A DNA stretch of 64,000 nucleotides, taken from Devosiaceae bacterium. Its GTDB lineage: Bacteria; Pseudomonadota; Alphaproteobacteria; Rhizobiales; Devosiaceae. A program made the position numbers and the translations under genes. Position 1 is the stretch's first letter. Every line of letters begins with the position of its first letter. The stretch lies in the NCBI GenBank assembly GCA_021648375.1, contig JAKISW010000006.1, forward strand, positions 1 to 64,000, given 5' to 3'. A model generated the notes under the pieces. The model saw only the letters and a program-made list of their open reading frames with translations. It was not told the origin of the DNA and made no database searches. Shown here piece after piece: positions 51,936 through 60,327 of this stretch.

Positions 51936-53077
51936 AACTGTTTGGCAACTGGTCATACCCAACAGCAATAAAATTTGGCGCCGGGCGCATCAGCGAAATT
52001 GATAAAGCCTGCAGCCAGAGTAATATAAAAAAACCCCTGTTGGTCACTGATCGCGGTCTGGCTGATCTGCCGATTACCAAAAATGCGCTGGCGCTTTTGG
52101 ATAGAAACGGGCTTGGAAGTGCAATATTTAGCGAGGTTGATCCAAATCCCAACGAGTTAAATCTGGAAGCTGGTGTTAAGGCTTATAAAGCCGGTGGCCA
52201 TGACGGGGTGATTGCTTTTGGTGGTGGTTCCGGACTTGATCTGGGCAAAATGGTGGCCTTTATGGCCGGACAAACCCGTTCGATCTGGGATTTTGAAGAT
52301 GTTGACGACTGGTGGAGCAGAGCTGATGCCGATGCCATTGCTCCCATTATTGCGGTGCCAACCACTGCCGGCACCGGATCAGAAGTCGGGCGGGCCAGCG
52401 TTATTACCGACAGTGTTACCCATGTGAAAAAGATCATTTTTCACCCAAAGGTTTTGCCATCCATCGTTATTGCCGATCCTGAACTCACCGTTGGCATGCC
52501 AAGAATTATAACAATTGGCACCGGCATGGATGCGTTTGCCCATTGTCTTGAGGCGTTTTCATCCCCCCATTATCATCCCATGAGTCAGGGAATTGCCCTT
52601 GAAGGCATGCGGCTGGTAAAGGAATATTTGCCACGGGTCGCAAAAAATGCCGGGGATATTGAAGCGCGGGCGCATATGATGAGTGCAGCAATGATGGGAG
52701 CGACAGCATTTCAAAAAGGCCTTGGGGCAGTGCACGCCCTCTCCCACCCCATCGGCGCAATCTACAATACCCACCACGGTATGACCAATGCGGTGGTTAT
52801 TCCGCCGGTTTTAAAGCTGAACCGACCGATGATTGAAAATCAGATTGGCGAAGCGGCCAACTATCTTGGAATAAGTGGCGGCTTTGATGGATTTTATGAT
52901 TACGTGATGAATTTAAGAGCCGACCTTGGAGTACCGGACAAGCTTTCAGGGCTTGGAGTGGATACCAATCGCATCGCTGAACTAACCCAAATGGCTTTGA
53001 AAGATCCCTCATGCGCAGGCAATCCGGTAAAACTTACAGTGGAAAACGTCACCCAATTGTTTCAGGACTGCATTTAG
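51932..53077 (+). CDS. Iron-containing alcohol dehydrogenase
   Basis: 381 residues of the group III Fe-ADH family. The NAD site is FGGGSGLDLGK and the PTTAGTGSE motif. Metal ligands are Asp200 and His204 (GMDAFAHCLEA), His268 (VHALSHPIGA) and His282 (NTHHGMTNAV). It would oxidise an alcohol to an aldehyde for the neighbouring ALDH. It overlaps the caspase-like gene by four bases and closes the catabolic cluster. Confidence 0.93.
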   Translation: MKLFGNWSYPTAIKFGAGRISEIDKACSQSNIKKPLLVTDRGLADLPITKNALALLDRNGLGSAIFSEVDPNPNELNLEAGVKAYKAGGHDGVIAFGGGSGLDLGKMVAFMAGQTRSIWDFEDVDDWWSRADADAIAPIIAVPTTAGTGSEVGRASVITDSVTHVKKIIFHPKVLPSIVIADPELTVGMPRIITIGTGMDAFAHCLEAFSSPHYHPMSQGIALEGMRLVKEYLPRVAKNAGDIEARAHMMSAAMMGATAFQKGLGAVHALSHPIGAIYNTHHGMTNAVVIPPVLKLNRPMIENQIGEAANYLGISGGFDGFYDYVMNLRADLGVPDKLSGLGVDTNRIAELTQMALKDPSCAGNPVKLTVENVTQLFQDCI

Positions 53078-53618
53078 CCGCAGATATTCAAAACCCCCCT
53101 TGGAACGAATGCATGGATCAAAAAAACCAACATGTGGAAGTAAAATCTCATGGCCTTTCGACCTGTTTCTGTACACAAAACTATGGTCAAGTTGATGCGA
53201 TTTTTGCTCGATATTCCGGTATTATAAAATCGAATTCAACATGCTCCAAGGCTGACTTTGCTGGATAAATTTACCAGAAACCATTGATACCAAAAGAAAA
53301 GTTTACTGTCGCGCCCTATTATGAAAATTTCTTGACAGATCAATCAGACTTGTTCATTATTGTTCACACTTTCCGCCTTTAGATTGACAAAGACGGAATT
53401 GCGGGGGGATGATTTTTTTGTGGAGGGAATTAAAAAAATCAATCTTCCATGCCTGACGTAAAAACAACATCGTGGTTCAAAATTTTCCGGTGGAAAAGCA
53501 AACATAACCTGGCAACGATGTGATCGGCAAAAACGAATTGCGATCCAATAAATATTCAACCCAGGCGTTGAAGAGCTTAAACTAGACTAAACAAGCAAAT
53601 AAACAATGAGGAAATGTT
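53078..53618. other. Intergenic region with the promoter of the second ABC operon
   Basis: About 540 bases without a convincing gene. The useful signals are the promoter and repeats at 53332-53366. No clear terminator for the dehydrogenase was seen. Confidence 0.5.
53332..53366 (+). promoter_or_regulatory. Promoter overlapping 10-base-spaced direct repeats
   Basis: TTGACA (53332-53337) and CATTAT (53355-53360) are 17 bases apart. TTGTTCA occurs at 53350-53356 and 53360-53366, exactly 10 bases apart, over the -10. Direct repeats on one helical face are common for DeoR-type operators, so the DeoR gene at 62070 is a candidate regulator. Confidence 0.55.
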
Positions 53619-55670
53619 ATGAAACGAATACTTCTTTCAGGTGTCGCACTATTGGCGCTAACCGGCTTTGCGCAGGCTGCGCAAAATGGCGGTTGCCCGG
53701 CAGTGACGGTCGCCGATATGGGTGGAGTTGCCGCTGGCGCTTATCCCCAACAATATGAACTGGCAGAATTTGAAGGCATTACCGGCTGCACGCTGGAATT
53801 TTCTGCCAACCCGGATATTGCTGCCCTAAACGCAAGAATTAGGGGCAATGGCGAATTGCCAGCGTTGGCTGATCGCCTGCCATTGGAACCTCTGGTCGTC
53901 GCACCATATGATTCAATCGGTAAATATGGCGGCACTTTGGACATGATTTCAAATGCTACTGAAGCGGGAACTTCTGATCTGCTTTCAGTTCGCCACGTAA
54001 ACTTTGTGCGCTATTCAGACGATTTGCAGACCATTGTGCCAAACGTGGCCAAGGGATGGGAATGGAACGCTGATTTCACCCAGCTGACTTTCTTTTTGCG
54101 TGAAGGACACAAGTGGTCAAACGGCACTCCATTCACAGCAAATGACGTAAAATTCTGGTACGATAACCTGCTTATGGACACCAATGTAAGAGCTGCCCCT
54201 CCGGGATATGCCCTGGTTGCTGATGAGCGCATGGAAATTGTGGTTGTTGATGATCAAACTGTGCAGTTCAACCTGCCATCACCAAAACCGGGTCTGCTGA
54301 GCCAGTTTGCCACTAGCTTTGCTCAAGGGTTCCAATCAAAAGAATTCCTGGGTCAATTCCACCCGGAAATTAATCCAAACGCGGATGAGCTGGCACAATC
54401 ACTTGGTTTTGAAAACGGCTATGCTGCAATTGCTGCCTATTATGGCAATTCCGACTGGACCGATACACCAACGCCATTGTTGGCTCAGCCTGAACTGGTT
54501 GCAGGTCTGCCCGCAGACGTTATGCCAAGTCTTGAAGCGTATCTGACCGTTCGCGATACGACCGATGGGCGTACCTATGTGGCAAACCCCTACTTCTTCC
54601 AGGTTGATACGGCTGGCAATCAGTTGCCATATATCTCTGAGCAGGATGAGACTTATGTCTCTGAAAACGAGGTTCGTATCCTGAAACTGGTAAATGGTGA
54701 AGTAGATTATAAACTGCAATCTCTGACCCTGCCTTCAGCACCATTATTGCTGGAAAATCAGGAAAAAGGCGATTACACGGTTGAACTCATTCCTTCAATC
54801 GGAATGGCCACTTTTGCGTTTAACATAACCGCAGAAGATTTGGCTAAGCGTGATTTGTTTGGCAATATTAAATTCCGCGAAGCAATGTCCATCGCCATGA
54901 ATCGCGATGAGCTTAATGAAGTGGTGTTCTTTGGTCTTGGTGAAGCTCGTCAATATGTTGGCTTCTCACCGGCACCTGAATTTGTCGATTCAGCCAGCAG
55001 CAATTTTGCAATCGGGTTTGATCCTGATGCAGCGAAATCCCTGTTGGATGAAATTGGCATGGTTGACACTGATGGCGATGGCTTCCGCGAATTGCCAAAT
55101 GGTGACAAGCTGGTACTTAACCTGCAATTCTCATCTCAGGGCGTTTCTGGCCAGTTAGTTGAACTTGTTGGTCAACAATGGGCCGATGTGGGCGTACAAA
55201 GCGCTGTGAAAGAAGTGACCGACGATGAATATCGCTCGGCTCAATCTTCTAACCAGCTTGATGTTGGCATCTGGGGCAAAGGACAACCAGTAGCCGTTGT
55301 TCTTGGTAGTTCTACTTCATGGATACCACCATTCGCCGATTATTTTGGTGCACGCACCGGAATGCTTTGGGGTGAATGGGTTGATTCAAATGGTAGTGCT
55401 GGAGTTGAGCCACCAGAATATGTTCAGCAGATCAGCGCTGACATCAATACCTTCTTAGGGCTTGCTCCGGGAACTGATGAATCTAACGCGCTTGGTACCA
55501 AACTGTCCAAAGCAATGGCTGAAAGCCTGTTGTTTATTGGCACAGTCAATGCTCCGGGACCGGTTTATAACCGTAACGCTCTGAAAAACTTCCCAGTATT
55601 CAAAACCTGGGGATTTGAGTTCTATCGGACATATCCATACCGCGGACCACAGTGGTATTTGGACGAGTAG
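53619..55670 (+). CDS. ABC transporter substrate-binding protein, family 5 (large)
   Basis: 683 residues, larger than the typical 500-600. A signal peptide (RILLSGVALLALTGFAQA) precedes an extra N-terminal segment (about 20-100) with two cysteines (GGCPAV and GCTLEF), likely a disulfide. The family-5 fold starts at DSIGKYGGTLDMIS. KWSNGTPFTANDVKFWYD, FREAMSIAMNRDELNEVVFF and GLGEARQYVGFSPAP are landmarks. It is the first gene of the second oligopeptide-type importer. Next to a PMH/sulfatase-like enzyme and DeoR regulator, an ester of phosphate, phosphonate or sulfate is a reasonable guess for the ligand. Confidence 0.9.
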   Translation: MKRILLSGVALLALTGFAQAAQNGGCPAVTVADMGGVAAGAYPQQYELAEFEGITGCTLEFSANPDIAALNARIRGNGELPALADRLPLEPLVVAPYDSIGKYGGTLDMISNATEAGTSDLLSVRHVNFVRYSDDLQTIVPNVAKGWEWNADFTQLTFFLREGHKWSNGTPFTANDVKFWYDNLLMDTNVRAAPPGYALVADERMEIVVVDDQTVQFNLPSPKPGLLSQFATSFAQGFQSKEFLGQFHPEINPNADELAQSLGFENGYAAIAAYYGNSDWTDTPTPLLAQPELVAGLPADVMPSLEAYLTVRDTTDGRTYVANPYFFQVDTAGNQLPYISEQDETYVSENEVRILKLVNGEVDYKLQSLTLPSAPLLLENQEKGDYTVELIPSIGMATFAFNITAEDLAKRDLFGNIKFREAMSIAMNRDELNEVVFFGLGEARQYVGFSPAPEFVDSASSNFAIGFDPDAAKSLLDEIGMVDTDGDGFRELPNGDKLVLNLQFSSQGVSGQLVELVGQQWADVGVQSAVKEVTDDEYRSAQSSNQLDVGIWGKGQPVAVVLGSSTSWIPPFADYFGARTGMLWGEWVDSNGSAGVEPPEYVQQISADINTFLGLAPGTDESNALGTKLSKAMAESLLFIGTVNAPGPVYNRNALKNFPVFKTWGFEFYRTYPYRGPQWYLDE

Positions 55671-55706
55671 TCAATCGTCCTAAAAACTAACAATCCTAGA
55701 AATAAA

Positions 55707-55728
55707 GTGGGCGGCTTCGGTCGCCCAC
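55707..55728 (+). promoter_or_regulatory. Stem-loop with TTCG loop after the binding-protein gene
   Basis: GTGGGCG and CGCCCAC arms (7 bp, extended by a G.T and a C.G pair) close a TTCG tetraloop. No T-run follows. About 230 bases without a gene separate it from the permease start, so it may stabilise the binding-protein mRNA. Confidence 0.65.
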
Positions 55729-55958
55729 CAAATTAAAGGCTGGATATTCGACCGGCTTGTTGCATAAAACCAAGTTCATATGCATAGTTTATTGAGCGAT
55801 GCGGCCCGGCAGAATTGGGCAACAGTTTTGTGGGCGAGCAGAATAAAATCATAGTATTACGATTGCGCCGACAAAGGCGCGTGCGCAAAAATAAAACAAA
55901 ATAAACAATACGCGCTATTCGAATAATTGATGAGGGGGAAAAATGATGCAGGGAACAA

Positions 55959-56963
55959 ATGTATAAGTTCGCTCAATTCACCATGGTGCGCGCCGGCATG
56001 GCGCTGTTCACCATGATCTTTGTTTCATTCATTGTTTTTTCTCTAATGGAATTAGTTCCAGGGGATTGTGCAGAACGCTATCTGGCATTCAAAAACACTC
56101 AGGGAAGCCCAATTTCAATTGCCGAGATTGACAGTGAGCGAGCGCGCCTTGGCCTCGATCGACCCTATGTTGTGCGCTGGGTCGACTGGATATATAATGC
56201 GTTTCAGGGCAAATTTGGCGACAGCTGCATATTGCGTGTCGATATATCCCAGCTTTTGGGCCAAAAATTCTGGCTAAGCCTTGGCATCACACTTGCAGCA
56301 TTGCTTTTAGCTTATTCAATTGCCATTCCAGTGGGCATAATTTCTGCCACTTCCAACAACCCCTACCTGAATAATTCTCTTCGCCTGGTCAGCTATCTTG
56401 GTTTGGCACTGCCAAACTTTCTTTTGGCGCTGATGATAATGTTATTCTCGACCATGGTGTTTGGTGAATCGCTTACCGGCCTGTTTTCCAAAGAATTTCG
56501 AGATGCGGCCTGGTCCTTTGATAAATTGATGAATTTCTTATCGCGAGCATGGCTGCCGGTGATCATTCTTGGCTGGTCGGCAACAGCTTTTGCCATCCAG
56601 ACCGTCAGGGCTTTAATGTCTGACGAGATCGGAAAACTATATGTAACCGCGGCCGCAGCGCGCGGAGTTTCCGGCTCAAGACTATTGCTGCGCTATCCGG
56701 CAAAACACGCTTTGACACCGATCATCAATTCTCTCGGCTTCGATATGAACCGGATTTTCAACGAGTTGCCGATTATTGCATTGATCCTGACCCTGACGGA
56801 AGCCGGGTCACTATTGATCGAGGCGCTGGCCCGATCAAATGATCAGCAATTGGCCGGGGCGATTATTTTTCTTCTGACGGCAACTATCGTAACCATAAAC
56901 TTCCTGACGGATATTGCGCTGGCGCTTACTGATCCACGCATTCGCCGAAGCATAATAGGGTGA
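55959..56963 (+). CDS. ABC transporter permease, OppB/DppB type (second system)
   Basis: 334 residues: N-terminal helix, periplasmic loop with DCAERYLAF and RLGLDRPYVVRW, and a five-helix core with the coupling loop VTAAAARGVSGSRLLLRYP. The C-terminus LTDPRIRRS is typical. AGGGA is near the ATG. It is the first of four genes ordered OppB-OppC-OppD-OppF with overlaps between them. Confidence 0.9.
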   Translation: MYKFAQFTMVRAGMALFTMIFVSFIVFSLMELVPGDCAERYLAFKNTQGSPISIAEIDSERARLGLDRPYVVRWVDWIYNAFQGKFGDSCILRVDISQLLGQKFWLSLGITLAALLLAYSIAIPVGIISATSNNPYLNNSLRLVSYLGLALPNFLLALMIMLFSTMVFGESLTGLFSKEFRDAAWSFDKLMNFLSRAWLPVIILGWSATAFAIQTVRALMSDEIGKLYVTAAAARGVSGSRLLLRYPAKHALTPIINSLGFDMNRIFNELPIIALILTLTEAGSLLIEALARSNDQQLAGAIIFLLTATIVTINFLTDIALALTDPRIRRSIIG

Positions 56964-56968
56964 ATGAG

Positions 56969-58159
56969 ATGTCAGAGATAAAAACCATAGACAGTCAAAA
57001 AGATCAAAAGCTCAAGGAAGCGTATTTTACCGCTGGTCAGGGTCAATTGATCTGGGCGCGCTTCAAAAAACAAAAAGCGGCAATGGTTGGCGCGTTTGTG
57101 CTGATATTTTTAATCCTTTCAGGGATTTTTGCTCCATTTCTAACTCCTTATGATCCAACAATTGCAGGTCGTAATGATACATATCTGAACGGGGCGCCGC
57201 AAATTCCAAAATTTTGCGATGAAAACGGATGTTCATTTCGACCGTTCATATATTCGTTTGAACGCAGCCGTTCCATTGCCACCAATTTTCGCTGGATAAC
57301 AGAGATAAACCGCGATGAACGGCGCTATGTGGAGTTTTTTGTTGAAGGGTCTGAATATAAATACTTCAATTTCAATGTAGATCTGCCGGGAGATATTTTA
57401 GATTTCAGAATACCGGGCCTGACATTTAACACCCACCTGTTTGGGGTTGATGAGGGCATGATCCACATCTTTGGCACCGACGCTACCGGCAAGGATATTT
57501 TTTCGCGAACCCTGCATGCCATCAATACTTCACTGGCCGTGGGTACTATCGGGGTATTTATCGCCTTTGTGCTGGCGTTAGCTATCGGGGGGCTTTCCGG
57601 ATATTATGGGGGCTGGATAGATTCATCCCTGCAAATGCTCACGGATGCGGTGCGAACGATACCCGGAATCCCTCTTTTTATGGCGATTGCTGCCTTTATT
57701 CCTGATACGTGGAGTGCGGAAATGCGATTTTTCGTTATTTCTATGATATTGGGTCTCATAGGCTGGCCAACCCTTGCCCGACGGGTCAGAACCCATTTGC
57801 TGACCGAGCGCAATCAGGAATATGTGCTGGCGGCGCAATTATGCGGGGCTTCTGCCGGGCACGTAATCAGACGACATCTGCTACCCAGTTTTACCTCTTA
57901 TATCATCGTCGATCTGATTATCACCTTTCCCTATATGGTGCTGTCCGAGACCGCGCTCAGCTTTATCGGACTTGGCCTGAAAGACCCGGTAAACTCCCTT
58001 GGCGTGATGTTGCAAAGCGTTACCAATGCCGATGTTATGCTCAATTATCAATGGTACTTCATACCCGTTGTGGTCTTTATAATGCTGGTTTTGGCATTCG
58101 TATTTGTGGGTGATGGATTGCGCGATGCGGCTGATCCGTATGGAGATGCCGGCAAATGA
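56969..58159 (+). CDS. ABC transporter permease, OppC/DppC type with long periplasmic insert
   Basis: About 396 residues, some 100 longer than the first OppC-type protein. The N-terminal helix (AMVGAFVLIFLILSGIFAPF) is followed by a long periplasmic insert (about 60-160) containing CDENGC and NFRWITEINRDERRYVEFF, an arrangement resembling YejE. The five-helix core has the coupling loop VLAAQLCGASAGHVIRRHL. I use ATG 56969 with AGGG before it; GTG 56960 overlaps the upstream stop. The insert may contact the binding protein. Confidence 0.88.
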   Translation: MSEIKTIDSQKDQKLKEAYFTAGQGQLIWARFKKQKAAMVGAFVLIFLILSGIFAPFLTPYDPTIAGRNDTYLNGAPQIPKFCDENGCSFRPFIYSFERSRSIATNFRWITEINRDERRYVEFFVEGSEYKYFNFNVDLPGDILDFRIPGLTFNTHLFGVDEGMIHIFGTDATGKDIFSRTLHAINTSLAVGTIGVFIAFVLALAIGGLSGYYGGWIDSSLQMLTDAVRTIPGIPLFMAIAAFIPDTWSAEMRFFVISMILGLIGWPTLARRVRTHLLTERNQEYVLAAQLCGASAGHVIRRHLLPSFTSYIIVDLIITFPYMVLSETALSFIGLGLKDPVNSLGVMLQSVTNADVMLNYQWYFIPVVVFIMLVLAFVFVGDGLRDAADPYGDAGK

Positions 58160-59157
58160 GTTCTCTAATCGACGTTAAAAACCTGACGCTGCAATTTGAC
58201 ACGGATGAGGGGCGCATTACCGCCGTTGACGACGTATCTTTCTCCTTAAAAGCGGGCCAGGTGATGGGGTTGGTGGGGGAAAGCGGATCGGGTAAATCGG
58301 TTACTGCCAAGGCCCTGATGAAGCTTAATCCCTCTAACGCGGTTTATGGAGAAAAAACCAGCATTTCACTGCATCTGGAAAATGAGCGCATAGAAATTAT
58401 GGACCTGAAAACCACCACCGAAATGAAGGTGGTGCGTGGCGGGGCTATTTCGATGATTTTTCAGGAACCAATGGCCAGTTTTGCCCCGGCGATATCCATC
58501 GGCGATCATATGACCGAGCAGTTGCAAATCCACACTGACATGTCGATAAAAAAGGCGACAGAGTTTTCCATTGAAATGTTGAGCAGGGTTGGTATCTCAG
58601 ATGCTTCAACCCGTTTCAAACAATTTGCGTTTGAACTTTCCGGTGGTATGCGACAGCGGGCAATGATTGCCATGGCCTTGTCGACAAAACCAAAATTGTT
58701 AATTGCCGATGAGCCGACAACAGCGCTGGATGTTACTATTCAGGCTCAGGTTATCGACCTGATGAAAGATCTGGTGGATGATTTTGGCATGGGAATTATT
58801 TTCATAACCCATGATCTGGGGGTAATCGCACAGACAGCTGACGATGTTGCCGTTATGTATCTGGGACGATTGGTGGAACAGGGGACGGTTCGCGATGTTA
58901 TTCGCACTCCCGCCCATCCCTATACTAAAGGGTTGATTGCGGCCCTGCCCCGAATGGATGATCTTGATGCTCCATTGGAGCCAATTCCGGGGGATATTCC
59001 CTCCCCGCTTGAAAGGCCACCCGGCTGTGTTTTCAACACCAGATGTTCGGTGGCAATTGCGGGAAAATGCACCGTCGAAATACCACAATTTTTTAACGTG
59101 TCGAAAAGCCACAAAGTGGCGTGCCATCTGGTGCAGCAGGAGGCACAAAAGACATGA
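58156..59157 (+). CDS. ABC transporter ATP-binding protein, OppD/DppD type (second system)
   Basis: 333 residues. Walker A GESGSGKSVT (about residue 41), signature LSGGMRQR (about 163), Walker B LLIADEPTTALD and the His of ITHDLGV are present. The C-terminal OppD extension CVFNTRCSVAIAGKC is visible. It overlaps the OppC gene by four bases and the OppF gene by four bases (ATGA), indicating a single polycistronic unit. Confidence 0.92.
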   Translation: MSSLIDVKNLTLQFDTDEGRITAVDDVSFSLKAGQVMGLVGESGSGKSVTAKALMKLNPSNAVYGEKTSISLHLENERIEIMDLKTTTEMKVVRGGAISMIFQEPMASFAPAISIGDHMTEQLQIHTDMSIKKATEFSIEMLSRVGISDASTRFKQFAFELSGGMRQRAMIAMALSTKPKLLIADEPTTALDVTIQAQVIDLMKDLVDDFGMGIIFITHDLGVIAQTADDVAVMYLGRLVEQGTVRDVIRTPAHPYTKGLIAALPRMDDLDAPLEPIPGDIPSPLERPPGCVFNTRCSVAIAGKCTVEIPQFFNVSKSHKVACHLVQQEAQKT

Positions 59158-60161
59158 GCGGGAAAAACAATAAAACACCTTTGATTTCAGTCAAGGATCT
59201 TGCCGTGCATTTTGGTCTGCGTGGCGGCGGGTTTGGCAAACGCCCGGTGGTGCGTGCGGTTGAAGGGGTCAATATTGATATTGCACCGGGAAGTTTTTTT
59301 GGTCTGGTGGGAGAATCAGGCTCTGGAAAAACAACCCTTGGCCGTGCACTATTGCGTGCTGTTCCGATCACCAGAGGAGAGCTGACCTATGATGATGGGG
59401 AAAAGCGCTATGATCTGGCAACCATCAAAAAAGCTGAGTTAAAGGAATACCGATCCCGCGCGCAATTGATTTTTCAGGATCCATATGCTGCGCTTAGTCC
59501 ACGCATGACGGTGCGCGATATTATTGCCGAACCGCTTGAGGTTATGGGCCTGACTGACAGCAGGGAAGAGACCGATGAGCGGGTTCGCGAAATTGCTGCA
59601 AAATGCCGGCTTAATCTTGAGCATCTGCGTCGTTTTCCCCATGCGTTTTCGGGTGGTCAGCGCCAGCGAATTTCCATTGCCCGCGCTCTGGTTTCCAGGC
59701 CCAAATTCGTAGTGGCTGATGAAAGTGTTGCAGCGCTTGATGTATCGATACAGGCCGACGTGCTAAATCTGTTAAAGGAAATCCAGCAGGAAATGGGGCT
59801 GACTTTTTTATTCATCTCCCACGACCTTAGCGTGGTTGCCCATATTTGTTCTCAGGTGGCAGTTATGTATCTGGGCCGACTGGTGGAAACAGCTCCAACC
59901 CGGCAATTGTTCGCAGCACCAAAACATCCATATACCAAAGCTCTATTGTCGGCCATTCCATCACTGGACCCGGATGATCGGGGCAAGGCGCAAAAGCTGG
60001 AAGGGGAAATCCCCTCACCCACAAATCCGCCTCCGGGATGTAAATTTCAGACCAGATGTCCGTTCGCCATAGATATTTGTCGCAAAGAGGAGCCAAAGCT
60101 TGATACTACCGGCAACGATCACAATGTTGCCTGCCATCGTTGGCAGGAACTTATGGAGTAG
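59154..60161 (+). CDS. ABC transporter ATP-binding protein, OppF/DppF type (second system)
   Basis: 335 residues. Walker A GESGSGKTTLGR (about residue 51), signature FSGGQRQR (about 165), Walker B FVVADESVAALD (Asp/Glu present though the usual DEP reads DES) and His in SHDLSVVAH are visible. The C-terminal extension is CKFQTRCPFAIDIC. ATG 59154 overlaps the previous stop by four bases; an in-frame ATG at 59121 is inside the preceding gene. It ends the transporter operon and is convergent with the sulfatase-type gene. Confidence 0.9.
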   Translation: MSGKNNKTPLISVKDLAVHFGLRGGGFGKRPVVRAVEGVNIDIAPGSFFGLVGESGSGKTTLGRALLRAVPITRGELTYDDGEKRYDLATIKKAELKEYRSRAQLIFQDPYAALSPRMTVRDIIAEPLEVMGLTDSREETDERVREIAAKCRLNLEHLRRFPHAFSGGQRQRISIARALVSRPKFVVADESVAALDVSIQADVLNLLKEIQQEMGLTFLFISHDLSVVAHICSQVAVMYLGRLVETAPTRQLFAAPKHPYTKALLSAIPSLDPDDRGKAQKLEGEIPSPTNPPPGCKFQTRCPFAIDICRKEEPKLDTTGNDHNVACHRWQELME

Positions 60162-60262
60162 AGCGTTAAGACAATACAAAGTTTTTTTACAGCATTAAAT
60201 GGATTGCCGCGCACCCAATAATGGGATGCTCGCAAGGACCTTCCAAATTTAACACATGCACC

Positions 60263-60317
60263 GTCCCGGGCTTGATCCGGGACCTCATACAGCCAGACCC
60301 CGGCGCGATGGCCGGGG
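60263..60317. terminator. Paired hairpins between convergent genes
   Basis: GTCCCGG and CCGGGAC (60263-60283) form one hairpin and CCCCGGC and GCCGGGG (60298-60317) a second. They sit between the ATPase stop at 60161 and the convergent sulfatase stop at 60328. The first looks like a widespread alphaproteobacterial palindrome. No T-run is present, so termination is only probable. Confidence 0.5.
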
Positions 60318-60327
60318 AGGTGCAAGT

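Noticed and set aside
53011..53268. 85-residue open frame overlapping the Fe-ADH 3' end
   Set aside because: Shifted frame of the dehydrogenase gene continued into non-coding sequence; no recognisable content.
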